Shown: piece after piece, positions 19,261-28,842 of the stretch
Layout: each line of letters begins with the position of its first letter
Numbering within the stretch: position 1 is the first letter of the stretch
From: Lentibacillus lipolyticus
GTDB lineage: Bacteria; Bacillota; Bacilli; Bacillales; Amphibacillaceae
Length of the DNA: 63,040 nt
Assembly: GCA_004145795.1 (NCBI GenBank)
Contig: SEIO01000017.1
Location: 1 to 63,040, forward strand
Direction: 5' to 3'
Notes under the pieces: generated by a model
Database searches by the model: none
What the model was told of the DNA's origin: nothing
The model's input: the letters and a program-made list of their open reading frames with translations, nothing else
Translations under genes and position numbers: made by a program

Positions 19261-20706
19261 TCACTCTCCCCTCTTTGCTTGATTCCAATAAACATCCATT
19301 TCCTCAAGTGACGTTGTTTGTATATCTTTGCCCCGATCTTTCAGCTGCTGTTCGACATAAGTAAATCGCCGTGTGAATTTCTGATTGGTCCGATTTAATG
19401 CCAGTTCCGGATTTACTTTATAGTATCGTGCAAGGTTGGCCAATACAAATAATACATCACCAAGTTCTTCTTCTATATGCTGATGCTCACCGATCGCCTC
19501 CTGCAGTTCATGCCATTCTTCCCGAAATTTGGCAAGGACATCCTGCACATCATCCCAGCTAAAACCAACTTTCGCTGCCTTGTGCTGCAGCTTGGAGGCC
19601 TTTGCAAGTCCTGGGAGACCGGCAGGAACACCATCAAGCACTGATGTCCGCTGATGACCTTTTTCTTTCCGTTTTAACGCATCCCATGTCTGGTATACAT
19701 CATCCACTGTCCGTGCCTGCTGATTTGCAAAAACATGCGGATGCCGGTGAATCATTTTTTCAGTGATTGAACGGATCACATCATCGATGGTAAAATACCC
19801 GTCATCCTTGCCAATCTGACTGTGCAGCATGACTTGAAGGAGCAGATCGCCCAATTCTTCAACAATGCCATCATCATCCTGTTCATCAATCGCTTCGATT
19901 AACTCATACGCCTCTTCAATTACGTATTGCCGTAATGTTTCATGTGTCTGCGCACGATCCCACGGACAACCATCCGGTGCGCGCAGTGCAGCAATAACCT
20001 CACGCAGACGAGAAAAAGTGTGCTGCAGCATGTTTTCCGGTACGGGAGGAATATAAACAGATGCCAGATTATGAACCTTGTCAAAAACACGGTCAAGTTC
20101 TTCCAGCCGTACCCATGTCAAACGTTCCTGCTCACTTCCAGCTGCTTCCACAATGCTGACAGGATAATCGGGAGGCAAATCCTCCAGCAACTCAATTTTC
20201 ACGTTAGATGCTGTCATTTGGTCAAACACCTGACTGACAATAATGTGTTGCCGGTAATTTAATCGATCTCTGCTGAATGCGGTCCCATCACTAAATTGGA
20301 ATCCATCGACCGGATCAATTTTTAATGCTGTAAACAGGGCGTCCAGATAGCTATGTCCTCCCAAAATCTTAACCGATACTTCCTCCTGTTTGAGTAACCG
20401 ATTGACAGTCTTCTCAGCCAGCATAGGATGCCCCGGAACAGCGTATATAACGGTACGAACCCGGGATTCATCCAGAAGTCTGTCAACGATTCCATCATAC
20501 ACAGCAGCAAAATCGTTAAATGTTTCGTATAGATCATCAAATGGCTTAAACACAACGCCTTCATTCTGTAATTCCTTTACCACTGGGTGATCAATCGTGC
20601 GTACGAATACAGCATCCTCCGCACGCGTCAATTTCCGATAAATACCAAGTGGCAATTGACTCAGATCGCCCGCTCCCAGTCCAATAACCTCGATTGTCCT
20701 GTCCAT
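19261..20706 (-). CDS. yabN: fusion of tetrapyrrole methylase-like domain and MazG pyrophosphohydrolase (YabN)
   Basis: A 481-residue two-domain protein. Residues 1-225 resemble SAM-dependent tetrapyrrole methylases: IEVIGLGAGDLSQLPLGIYRKL, then PGHPMLAEKTVNRLL. Residues 230-481 are MazG, with two repeats: CPWDRAQTHETLRQYVIEEAYELIEAID plus EELGDLLLQVMLHSQIG, and FREEWHELQEAI plus EELGDVLFVLANLARY. MazG removes pyrophosphate from abnormal NTPs; the methylase-like part has no known substrate. Its ATG overlaps the yabM stop by one base. Confidence 0.95.
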   Translation of the reverse strand: MDRTIEVIGLGAGDLSQLPLGIYRKLTRAEDAVFVRTIDHPVVKELQNEGVVFKPFDDLYETFNDFAAVYDGIVDRLLDESRVRTVIYAVPGHPMLAEKTVNRLLKQEEVSVKILGGHSYLDALFTALKIDPVDGFQFSDGTAFSRDRLNYRQHIIVSQVFDQMTASNVKIELLEDLPPDYPVSIVEAAGSEQERLTWVRLEELDRVFDKVHNLASVYIPPVPENMLQHTFSRLREVIAALRAPDGCPWDRAQTHETLRQYVIEEAYELIEAIDEQDDDGIVEELGDLLLQVMLHSQIGKDDGYFTIDDVIRSITEKMIHRHPHVFANQQARTVDDVYQTWDALKRKEKGHQRTSVLDGVPAGLPGLAKASKLQHKAAKVGFSWDDVQDVLAKFREEWHELQEAIGEHQHIEEELGDVLFVLANLARYYKVNPELALNRTNQKFTRRFTYVEQQLKDRGKDIQTTSLEEMDVYWNQAKRGE

Positions 20707-22286
20707 TATGAATCCCTCGCTTTATGTAATTGTATCCAAAGCCTCGATAACGGAAGCATGGATAATTCTGTTTCACGAAAAGCCCCTAGCCGCAACAGGA
20801 TAATTATGTAAATAGCCCCACCGGCAAACGAAATGAAAAGAACGTACAGCAGCAACCCTGCTCTGGAAACAACTGGTTCGATTAGCCAGTCCATCCCAGC
20901 CAGAAATACTGCCATTCCGGTGACGGCCAGCATAAATGCCGGCCAATTCACCTGCTTTTTAAATGCCAGATCCGGCAGTTTCTGCTTTAGGGCTAGCAAT
21001 ACCATAGCCGCAAGAAGCGCCAGACTGACAACTGTTGCAGCAGCACTTCCGGTGATCCCAATGTACGGTACAAACATAACATTGCCCAATATTTTAATTA
21101 TAAACGCGGCTGCGATGAAAAGTGCAGTCCGCTTCACATAACCAAGCCCCTGGAGAATGGATGCTGCTGTTATGCCGATTGAACTGAGGAGAATGGCAAA
21201 TACTAGAACCCGCAAACTGCCTGTACCATCCTCATTTTGAAAAAGAAGTCTGTTCACCTCCGGAAAAATAATCATTAATCCGATAGCAGCACCCGCAGCC
21301 AGGTAAAAACTGACCGCTAATGCACGCTGGGCCTGTAAATAGGGCAGTTTAGCACGCTCAGCCGTTTTGTTCCCGGATACAGCCGGGAGCAGTGTTAGCG
21401 CAAAGGATGAACCCAGCACTGTCCCCAGCTGGATCAGCGGTTGTCCACGGTCGAATATCCCCTTTGCTGTCATTGCTTCCAGTTTGGTCCATCCAGACGA
21501 AACCAGCCCCGGTACCAGTGTTAGCGTGTCTGCCAGCTGCATTAGAATGAGCACCGAATGATTCATAGCTGCAGCAAGTCCGACAGTCAGGAGCACACCA
21601 GCATAGTACCGCCAAGGAATCCGTGTTGCACGTTTCGCCGGTAGCCTGTCCCGGCCAAAAAAGAAAGCAAGAATGATAATAGCGGCCAGCATACCAGCTA
21701 TGGATCCGATTACCGCAGCCTGTCCAATCGTGTAATGCGAAACGGCATTCGATGAGACCCATATAGCCGCACCCACAATCAGTAATACACGAAGGAATTG
21801 CTCGCCTACTTGAGAACAGGCCGTCGGTGTCATTTCCCCTTTGCCCTGCAAGACACCACGCAGCAAAGCGGCAAACGGTATAAGCAAAAAAGGGAAGGAA
21901 GCAAACTTATACACCCTTGTTAAATGAGCATCTCCAACTATTCCTGCTATTTTGCCCGCCTGAAAAAACAGCAGCAAAAAGATCCCGGCCATCATGCTGA
22001 ACAGTAAAACAAACACTGGTACAAAAAATTGGCGAAAGGAAATGTCTTTTCCTTGTGCCTGCAATTCCGCCGTCATTCGGGAGACAGCGGAAGGAAAGCC
22101 ATATAGCGATAACACAGTGACTATACCCAATAAGGGGTATATCTGCTGATAAATATAAAATCCTACATCGCCTGTCAGGTTCTGCAGTGGAATTCGGTAA
22201 CCTGCACTCAGTACTTTACCGGCCAGCCCGGCCAATGTCAGCAGTAATGCACCTTTCATTACATCCGTATTGTCATGTTGGTTCAT
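20706..22286 (-). CDS. yabM: MOP-superfamily lipid flippase-like membrane protein YabM
   Basis: A 526-residue polytopic protein with about 14 predicted hydrophobic segments, of the SpoVB/MurJ/Wzx (polysaccharide biosynthesis) family: KGALLLTLAGLAGKVLSAGYRIPLQNLTGDVGFYIYQQIYPLL at the N-terminus. It probably flips a lipid-linked glycan precursor. SpoVB itself is a paralogue, and position between spoVT and yabN favours yabM. The start at 22286 has AAAGGA six bases upstream. Confidence 0.9.
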   Translation of the reverse strand: MNQHDNTDVMKGALLLTLAGLAGKVLSAGYRIPLQNLTGDVGFYIYQQIYPLLGIVTVLSLYGFPSAVSRMTAELQAQGKDISFRQFFVPVFVLLFSMMAGIFLLLFFQAGKIAGIVGDAHLTRVYKFASFPFLLIPFAALLRGVLQGKGEMTPTACSQVGEQFLRVLLIVGAAIWVSSNAVSHYTIGQAAVIGSIAGMLAAIIILAFFFGRDRLPAKRATRIPWRYYAGVLLTVGLAAAMNHSVLILMQLADTLTLVPGLVSSGWTKLEAMTAKGIFDRGQPLIQLGTVLGSSFALTLLPAVSGNKTAERAKLPYLQAQRALAVSFYLAAGAAIGLMIIFPEVNRLLFQNEDGTGSLRVLVFAILLSSIGITAASILQGLGYVKRTALFIAAAFIIKILGNVMFVPYIGITGSAAATVVSLALLAAMVLLALKQKLPDLAFKKQVNWPAFMLAVTGMAVFLAGMDWLIEPVVSRAGLLLYVLFISFAGGAIYIIILLRLGAFRETELSMLPLSRLWIQLHKARDS

Positions 22287-22322
22287 TGGAAATCCTTTCT
22301 CTGTAACGTATCTGCCAATCAT

Positions 22323-22619
22323 GCTGCAATCATAATGTCAAACCGCAGCAACCCAAACATCCACGACCACTATATCCCCAATTATACCATAAACAACCAT
22401 AGGCAATAGAAATGAATCAGCGGAAGGAATCGATGAAACAAACGGCTGTTGCTTTTATGCTGAAACTTTACGGAACAATTTGTATAAACTGCGCAGGATA
22501 ACCAACAAGGTTTATGAATAGTGCCAAACGAAAAAAGTGCCCTATTTAGTTATATAAATAAAGACACTTTTTCGCTGTCATATATAATTGTCATTGCGAG
22601 CATTTCGCATTCTCTGCCA
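22323..22619. other. intergenic region between yabM and spoVT
   Basis: About 300 bases. Apart from the spoVT terminator at its right end I see no gene, RNA or clear promoter here. Confidence 0.6.
22530..22573 (-). terminator. terminator of spoVT
   Basis: AAAAAGTG and CACTTTTT enclose a second short stem (TATTTA/TAAATA), ending about 50 bases after the spoVT stop, with a T-run on the minus strand. Confidence 0.75.
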
Positions 22620-23156
22620 TTATTCCATTTGTCTGGCCAGAAAACTGGAGGCCGTTTGAACCGCCTTTTGTTCGGCATCCCCGAATTTACTCCCATCATT
22701 GGAAAACAGCATGACACATCCAATTGGATCACCGTTAGCAATGATTGGGCTGATGCAATACGAGTCAAGCTCCTCATCCTCCCCCTGAATGAGTTCAACC
22801 GAAGCCTTTTCTGTTTCATAGGACATTGTACGGTTTTCCATCGTGGTTTCCGGTTGCGCACCGATGCTTTTATTTAAGTAGTCCTTTTTCGATTCGCCTG
22901 CAACAGCAATAATCTCATCTCGATCACAAACTAGTACTGGATATTGAAGTGAATCAAACAATGCCTCCGCATATTCTTTTGCAAATGTCCCCAACTCGCT
23001 GATTGGTGAATATTTCTTTAAAATAACCTCACCTTCCCGATCAACAAATATCTCCAATGGGTCGCCTTCGCGAATGCGTAATGTTCGTCTGATTTCTTTT
23101 GGGATGACCACTCTTCCTAAATCATCAATACGTCGTACAATTCCTGTTGCTTTCAT
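22620..23156 (-). CDS. spoVT: stage V sporulation regulator SpoVT
   Basis: A forespore transcription factor that modulates SigG-dependent genes. The 178-residue product has an AbrB-type swapped-hairpin DNA-binding domain at residues 1-50 (KATGIVRRIDDLGRVVIPKEIRRTLRI). A C-terminal GAF domain follows, with VLVCDRDEIIAVAG and a closing IIANGDPIGCVMLFS. The ATG at 23156 matches the family; an in-frame start at 23225 would add 23 unconserved residues. A SigG promoter lies about 90 bases upstream. Confidence 0.97.
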   Translation of the reverse strand: MKATGIVRRIDDLGRVVIPKEIRRTLRIREGDPLEIFVDREGEVILKKYSPISELGTFAKEYAEALFDSLQYPVLVCDRDEIIAVAGESKKDYLNKSIGAQPETTMENRTMSYETEKASVELIQGEDEELDSYCISPIIANGDPIGCVMLFSNDGSKFGDAEQKAVQTASSFLARQME

Positions 23157-23250
23157 TGGTAGGAAGCCCTCGCTTTCTGTGATGATTGTTCCTGGTGTAT
23201 GTACTTTTTCAGACGTTTCCTTCATGAGAAAAAAACACCAGTTGTGGGTT

Positions 23251-23281
23251 TAGTATGGAAACAATCAGCGAGAACTATACA
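23251..23281 (-). promoter_or_regulatory. SigG promoter of spoVT
   Basis: The minus strand has TGTATA (23276-23281), 18 bases and CATACTA (23251-23257). This matches the forespore SigG consensus TGHATR/CATNNTA with correct spacing, and B. subtilis spoVT is SigG-dependent. Confidence 0.8.
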
Positions 23282-23334
23282 TTTCTGGAAATTACAACCC
23301 ACTGGACCGGAACATGCGGGCTTAAAGCATTTTA

Positions 23335-26300
23335 TCAATTGGTTGAAACCATACCGTCGCGGTCGACTGCGTCCAGTTCCCGAATAAATTGCTCGGCCCG
23401 TTCGTACCGTTCATGCTTCGTAGCGCGAGACCAGGTCAATGTTATTTTTAATTTACTTCCCTCAGTACCAAGCTGCACATCCCGGCCAAACTGATTTGCC
23501 TTTTCGAACAGCTTCGATCCATCAACCCTTTGACTGCGCTGCTCATCCATTAATAGTTCCAGCTTGCCAGACCTTTCTGTAATGGATTCCACACGCTGCT
23601 GTTTGGCATTGTATTTTAATGATGTGACCGTAAATAAGTTTGCCACTTCTTCCGGATAATCACCAAATCTGTCCATTAACTCATCGCGCAAATCTGTCAT
23701 GTCCTCCGGAGATGCAATGGACTGGAACTGTTTGTACATGTCGACCTTTTGTTTTTCATCCGGGATATATGATTCCGGAATATACGCATCAAGCATGAGG
23801 GACAGTTCGGGTTCAAATGCTTCCACTTCGTCTAATTCCTTCCCGGATTTACGTGCCTCAATCGCATCTTTCAGCATTTGTGAGTACATATCAAAGCCGA
23901 CGGAATCAATAAACCCATGTTGTTGAGCACCTAACAGGTTCCCAGCACCGCGGATGGATAAGTCACGCATGGCAATTTTAAAACCAGATCCCAGTTCGGT
24001 AAATTCCTTAATAGCCTCCAGACGCTTTTCGGCAACTTCGCTGAGCACTTTATCCCGGTGGTATGTGAAGTATGCATACGCAACACGATTGGAACGACCG
24101 ACGCGCCCGCGCAATTGATAAAGCTGACTCAGGCCCATGCGATCGGATTCATTGACAATCAGCGTGTTAACATTCGGTATATCCACACCTGTCTCAATGA
24201 TTGTCGTACTGACAAGAACATCATATTCGCCTTCCAGAAAAGCAAAAATGATACTTTCTAATTCCATTTCGTTCAACTGACCATGGGCAACTGCAATTCG
24301 TGCATCCCCAACCAGCATGCCAAGGTCACGTGCCACTTTATCAATATCATCGACCCGATTATGCAAGAAAAATACCTGACCACCACGAGCCATTTCACGT
24401 TCAATTGCTTCTCTGATAAAGACAGGGTTATATTCCATTACATACGTTTGGATAGGGAAGCGATTCTCCGGCGGTGTTTCAATAACTGATAAATCACGGA
24501 CCCCAAGCATGGACATATGCAAAGTTCTCGGAATCGGTGTCGCTGTCAAGGTAAGGACATCGACATTTGATTTCAGTTGTTTAATTTTTTCCTTATGCTT
24601 GACACCAAACCGCTGTTCTTCATCCACAACAAGTAATCCCAAATCACGATAAGCGATATCTTTGTTCAGCAGGCGGTGTGTGCCGATCACAATATCCACC
24701 TGTCCTTTACGGAGCCCTTCAATAGTCTCCTGCTGCTGTTTCCTTGTGCGAAATCTGCTTAACATGCTGATAGTAACCGGGTAATCCTGAAATCGTTCCT
24801 GGATCGTTTCCATATGCTGCTGCGCGAGTATGGTTGTCGGAACAAGAATGGCCACTTGTTTTCCGTCCGCCACCGCCTTAAACGCAGCGCGGATTGCTAC
24901 TTCCGTCTTCCCATAACCGACATCACCACAAAGCAGCCGGTCCATTGGGCGCTCCCGTTCCATATCATGTTTTATTTCGGTAATGCACCGCAACTGATCT
25001 TCCGTTTCCTGATATGGGAAAGTTGCCTCAAATTCATCTTGAAGCTCCGTATCTTCACTGAATGCATATCCTTGTCTTGCCTCCCGCTCGGCATACAATT
25101 GAATAAGGTCATCAGCGATATCCTCAACACTGGATTGTACTTTCCGTTTCACTTTCGCCCATTCGCTGCCACCAAGTTTATAGAGTTTAGGTTCTTTGCC
25201 CTCTGATGCGACAAATTTCTGAACCAAATCTATCTGATCAATCGGCACATAAAGCTTATCATCACCCGAATACCTGATCAGCATAAAGTCCTTGTGCAGA
25301 TCATTCACTGCAAGTGTTTCTATACCAAGATACTTGCCAATTCCATGGTGGGCATGAACAACATAATCGCCCGCTTTCAGTTCCTGATAGTTTTTAATGC
25401 GTTCTGCGTTTGACAGATTCTGTTTTTGTTTACGGGGGCGCTTTGTTTTCTTTTTAAACAGTTCATTTTCTGTAATCAGTACAAGTTTATGCATTGGAAA
25501 TTCAATGCCATTGCTGATATTCCCAACCGTTATGACCGGTCGCTTAGCAGGAAGATTCAGTTCCCGTACAACATCGGCTTCAATCGCATAGTCCGTAAAA
25601 ATCGAGTGAATCTTTTCCGCACGTTCTTCATCCGGCGCAAAGACAACAACTGAAAATTCACCTTTTTCCCACCGATGCAGTTCATTTTTGAACAGGTTCA
25701 TTTGTCCATGGAATTCCTGCATGGCCCGTGCAGACAGATTGACGATGTTTTGCGGAGTAGTATTAGGAATATGCCGCAAAAAAACAGACATATAAAGCCG
25801 CTGCTGCTTTTGCATATCTCCCCTTACTGTGTTCCAGTCATAAGAAAATTTGCTGTCTCTGACCATTGCATTCGTTTCCAGCAGACTGCTATACCACTCC
25901 GCTTCTTCCGTATCCAGATTCGCTGCAGTTTCTTCAATCCGGCTCATTTCATCCATAATGATCAGACCGTCAGAAGGAAGGAAGTCTAGCAAACTAGCCG
26001 GTGTGTCATAAAGGAAGCCAATATACTTGTATAGTTCCTGGAAATGTTCCAGGTTCTTCAGCCTTTCAATATCCGGTTCAATCGTTTCCGCCAGCTTATC
26101 TTTCGCTTCCGGTGATGTCAGCTTTTGCAGCGAGTACGCCAATGCTTCCTCCAGGCGATTAGCCGCAGCCAGTCTATCGTCATCTGTCAATAGCATTTCA
26201 GTAGCGGGACCGGCCGTTACAGAAGACAATTTTTCTTCTGACCGCTGTGTTTCTGGATCAAACTGGCGAATAGAATCTATCTCATCGTCAAACAATTCAA

Positions 26301-26880
26301 TTCGGACTGGTTTTTCTTCAGCTATCGGATAAATATCAATAATGCCGCCACGAACACTGAATCCCCCTGGCGCCCGAACCATCGATACACGTTCGTATCC
26401 CATGTCGACCAGTGACGAGAGATAGGCATCCAGGTCAATGGTTTCCCCAACAGAAAATGGCAGCTGATAGGCAGCCCAGTAATCTGTTGGAGGAAGAATC
26501 CGTTTCAGCGCTGCCACCGGTGCAATCAGAATCCCAGATTCCTTTTGTGACCATTCCGTTAATGCTGCGATGCGCTGACTCCGCAGTTCAGGACTGGCAA
26601 TGGCAATTTCTGATGCAATTAATTCATTGACCGGGTACAAATGGACATGGTCTTCCCCGGTTAATTCTACCAGATCATCATAAAGCTGCTGTGCCTGCAC
26701 AAGCTGATTGGTCACAAGCAGAACCGGTTTATGCAATGATTCGCTGATAACTGATACAAATAAGCTCCTTGCCGAACCCGACAGACCGGCAACAAGCTGT
26801 TCCTTCATTCCATCCGTTATACCATTAATAACAGACGCTATATCTTCCTTTGATTTTAAAAACTCATGAATACCCTTCAT
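23335..26880 (-). CDS. mfd: transcription-repair coupling factor
   Basis: Removes RNA polymerase stalled at DNA damage and recruits UvrA. The 1181-residue product has a UvrB-homology N-terminal module (domains 1-3), then the RNA polymerase interaction domain at about 500-580 (LKAGDYVVHAHHGIGKYLGIE). The RecG-like helicase follows with Walker A GDVGYGKTEVAIRAA, the DEEQRFGVKHKEKIKQ box, LTATPIPRTLHMS and RGRVGRSNRVAYAYF. A C-terminal TRCF domain ends it. The start at 26880 has AGGTGG six bases upstream. Confidence 0.98.
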   Translation of the reverse strand: MKGIHEFLKSKEDIASVINGITDGMKEQLVAGLSGSARSLFVSVISESLHKPVLLVTNQLVQAQQLYDDLVELTGEDHVHLYPVNELIASEIAIASPELRSQRIAALTEWSQKESGILIAPVAALKRILPPTDYWAAYQLPFSVGETIDLDAYLSSLVDMGYERVSMVRAPGGFSVRGGIIDIYPIAEEKPVRIELFDDEIDSIRQFDPETQRSEEKLSSVTAGPATEMLLTDDDRLAAANRLEEALAYSLQKLTSPEAKDKLAETIEPDIERLKNLEHFQELYKYIGFLYDTPASLLDFLPSDGLIIMDEMSRIEETAANLDTEEAEWYSSLLETNAMVRDSKFSYDWNTVRGDMQKQQRLYMSVFLRHIPNTTPQNIVNLSARAMQEFHGQMNLFKNELHRWEKGEFSVVVFAPDEERAEKIHSIFTDYAIEADVVRELNLPAKRPVITVGNISNGIEFPMHKLVLITENELFKKKTKRPRKQKQNLSNAERIKNYQELKAGDYVVHAHHGIGKYLGIETLAVNDLHKDFMLIRYSGDDKLYVPIDQIDLVQKFVASEGKEPKLYKLGGSEWAKVKRKVQSSVEDIADDLIQLYAEREARQGYAFSEDTELQDEFEATFPYQETEDQLRCITEIKHDMERERPMDRLLCGDVGYGKTEVAIRAAFKAVADGKQVAILVPTTILAQQHMETIQERFQDYPVTISMLSRFRTRKQQQETIEGLRKGQVDIVIGTHRLLNKDIAYRDLGLLVVDEEQRFGVKHKEKIKQLKSNVDVLTLTATPIPRTLHMSMLGVRDLSVIETPPENRFPIQTYVMEYNPVFIREAIEREMARGGQVFFLHNRVDDIDKVARDLGMLVGDARIAVAHGQLNEMELESIIFAFLEGEYDVLVSTTIIETGVDIPNVNTLIVNESDRMGLSQLYQLRGRVGRSNRVAYAYFTYHRDKVLSEVAEKRLEAIKEFTELGSGFKIAMRDLSIRGAGNLLGAQQHGFIDSVGFDMYSQMLKDAIEARKSGKELDEVEAFEPELSLMLDAYIPESYIPDEKQKVDMYKQFQSIASPEDMTDLRDELMDRFGDYPEEVANLFTVTSLKYNAKQQRVESITERSGKLELLMDEQRSQRVDGSKLFEKANQFGRDVQLGTEGSKLKITLTWSRATKHERYERAEQFIRELDAVDRDGMVSTN

Positions 26881-27025
26881 TTTTCCCCACCTGCTCACGT
26901 GCAAAAATGCTCTGATTGCAATCAGTGGGCTCCGGTACAGGCATCATGCCGCTCTTCTCCTCTAAACGGTCTTTTGCCTGCAAAGCCCGCTGCCCGGCAA
27001 CCAAAGCTTCTTACAGTATATATAT

Positions 27026-27256
27026 TTATTGTATAAAATGATCCAATTCATGATACTGCGGGTTACTTCCAAGCGATTCTTCGCAGCTTTCGCATATGGA
27101 CTTAATCTCTACATCGCCATTATCCCGATAATTGACCATCTCTTGCTGTTCATCAGCCGACAGCTGATCAAGCCCCAACATGGACGCATCCACCATTTGC
27201 TGATTCAAACGTCCAATTTCCTGCCCGCAATGTCTGCATTGATAGATAATCGGCAT
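27026..27256 (-). CDS. fin: anti-SigF factor Fin
   Basis: A 76-residue zinc protein that binds core RNA polymerase and switches the forespore from SigF to SigG (B. subtilis literature). Two zinc pairs are visible: CRHCGQEIG at residues 7-15 and CESCEESLG at about 55-63. The start at 27256 (MPIIYQCRHC) has AGGAGGT six bases upstream and gives exactly the B. subtilis length. It sits between mfd and pth as expected. Confidence 0.92.
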   Translation of the reverse strand: MPIIYQCRHCGQEIGRLNQQMVDASMLGLDQLSADEQQEMVNYRDNGDVEIKSICESCEESLGSNPQYHELDHFIQ

Positions 27257-27291
27257 CATCATACCTCCTCGAATAAACATAGGGTATCCTA

Positions 27292-27320
27292 AAGTTTATC
27301 CGAAAAGTGTATGATTATAC
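27292..27320 (-). promoter_or_regulatory. candidate SigF promoter of fin
   Basis: On the minus strand GTATA (27316-27320) is followed 14 bases later by GGATAAACTT (27292-27301). The second element fits the SigF -10 consensus GGNNANANTW at every fixed position. The spacer is one to two bases shorter than usual. A SigA-like TATAGTATAAT overlaps the -35. B. subtilis fin is SigF-driven. Confidence 0.5.
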
Positions 27321-27331
27321 TATATGCAGTC

Positions 27332-27892
27332 TTATCGGTTAAATTCATTCATTACCTCGGGAAAAGGCTTTTTCATCCAAGCCTCACAGGCATCTGCCGC
27401 CATCTTAATGCTCTCTTCGATATCGTGCTTTTCACTCTTGGCAAACGGATGCAGAACATAGTCAACTACAGGCATGGCATTCGTCGGTCTTCCAATCCCA
27501 AACCGCAAGCGCTTAAATTCCTTTGTGCCAAGATGATCGATGATAGAACGAATACCGTTATGGCCACCATGTCCACCCTTTTCACGCAACCGGATTTTTC
27601 CTGGAGGCAAATCGAGGTCATCATAAATAACCAGTACATCTTCGGCATCAATGTTATAGTAATCCGTCAATGGCCGGACCGATTCACCAGAAAGATTCAT
27701 AAATGTCTGCGGCTTTAGTAGGATTACTTTTTCACCGTTTACCATTTCTACAACTGATTCACCGCTAAATTTGTCTTTTTTCGCCTTCCAGCCATTACGT
27801 TGAAGCAGTTCATCAATTACCATGAAACCGGCATTATGACGCGTCCCGTCAAACTTCTTGCCAGGGTTGCCCAATCCTGCGATACATTTCAT
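27332..27892 (-). CDS. pth: peptidyl-tRNA hydrolase
   Basis: Frees tRNA from peptidyl-tRNA released prematurely by ribosomes. The 186-residue product has the family signatures [23 protein letters not shown] at residues 5-27 (catalytic histidine), [13 protein letters not shown], and [26 protein letters not shown]. It is spoVC in B. subtilis, located between ctc and fin as here. The start has AAGGAAG upstream. Confidence 0.97.
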   Translation of the reverse strand: MKCIAGLGNPGKKFDGTRHNAGFMVIDELLQRNGWKAKKDKFSGESVVEMVNGEKVILLKPQTFMNLSGESVRPLTDYYNIDAEDVLVIYDDLDLPPGKIRLREKGGHGGHNGIRSIIDHLGTKEFKRLRFGIGRPTNAMPVVDYVLHPFAKSEKHDIEESIKMAADACEAWMKKPFPEVMNEFNR

Positions 27893-28011
27893 TTTGTTTC
27901 TTCCTTTGCAGATAATTTTCTTATTCCGTAACCAATTTTATACTTTGCTAAAACGATAAAAATGCATCGATCCAGCCTCTATGCTAACAATTTATATTTC
28001 TCAAAGTGTAA

Positions 28012-28046
28012 AGCAAAACCCCCCTATTCCGGTAGGAGGGTTTCAT
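28012..28046 (-). terminator. terminator of ctc
   Basis: On the minus strand AAACCCTCCTA, a six-base loop, TAGGGGGGTTT and then TTGCTTT, 47 bases after the ctc stop. The stem is 11 bp with one G-U pair. Confidence 0.85.
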
Positions 28047-28092
28047 ATGCTTCTTGATCAGAACAATAGCTGCTCAGCTGTGGTTTAAATCT

Positions 28093-28725
28093 TTATTCCT
28101 TGTCCTCATCGTCGGATGCACCGACTAGCTCCGGCTCAGCATCTTCGTCAGACTGCTCGTCCGTACTTTCAGCGGTATCCGGTGGTACGACTGTTGCAAT
28201 CGTCGTATCCTGTTCGTCAAGGAATTCATAGTCAGTTGCTTCCGGTAAATCAGCAACCGAGATAGTGTCACCAATTTCCAGCTTCGATACATCAACCGTA
28301 ATCGCTTCCGGAATGTCAGCAGGCTTCGCACGCACTTGCAGCTGATACAGCGGCTGCTGTAATACGCCGCCATCCTTTGCACCTGACGCCTCACCTTCGA
28401 GATGCAGCGGCACGTCAACATCCATTTCTTCTGCCATATTTACCATGTAAAAATCAGCATGGATCAATTCATCTCTTAGCGGATCTTTCTGATAGTCATA
28501 CAACATGACATTGACTGGCTGCTCTCCTTCCATATCAAGCGAGATAATCGCATTGATACCTTCATCGCGGACCGTTTTCACCAATTCAATGCTGTTGACT
28601 GAGATTGTCTTGGTTTCTTTATCTTTCCCATAAACAACCGATGGGACATTGCCATTTTCTCTAATTTGTTTCGTCACCGATTTGTTCAGATCTTCCCGTT
28701 TTTCTGCTTTCAATGTTACTGCCAT
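28093..28725 (-). CDS. ctc: 50S ribosomal protein L25 / general stress protein Ctc
   Basis: Binds 5S rRNA on the large subunit. The 210-residue product has the L25 domain at 1-92 (MAVTLKAEKREDLNKSVTKQIRENGNVPSVVYG) and the TL5/CTC beta domain at about 95-180 (MDVDVPLHLEGEASGAKDGGVLQQPLYQLQVRAKPADIPEAITVDV). A strongly acidic tail follows. The start at 28725 has GGAGGG eight bases upstream. In B. subtilis it is the classic SigB stress gene; I do not find a convincing SigB promoter here. Confidence 0.97.
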   Translation of the reverse strand: MAVTLKAEKREDLNKSVTKQIRENGNVPSVVYGKDKETKTISVNSIELVKTVRDEGINAIISLDMEGEQPVNVMLYDYQKDPLRDELIHADFYMVNMAEEMDVDVPLHLEGEASGAKDGGVLQQPLYQLQVRAKPADIPEAITVDVSKLEIGDTISVADLPEATDYEFLDEQDTTIATVVPPDTAESTDEQSDEDAEPELVGASDDEDKE

Positions 28726-28842
28726 GTTTATCACCCTCCATTAGTTGAGAACCCTATTGCACTCAAGTTTATTGATACGGTAAATACTTCAGTAACACTT
28801 TCTATTAAAACATAATTTAATCCGATACACAAAATTCAGCTA

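Noticed and set aside
28726-28842. SigB promoter for ctc
   Set aside because: A GTTTNA/GGGWAW pair with correct spacing was not found, although the B. subtilis gene is SigB-dependent.
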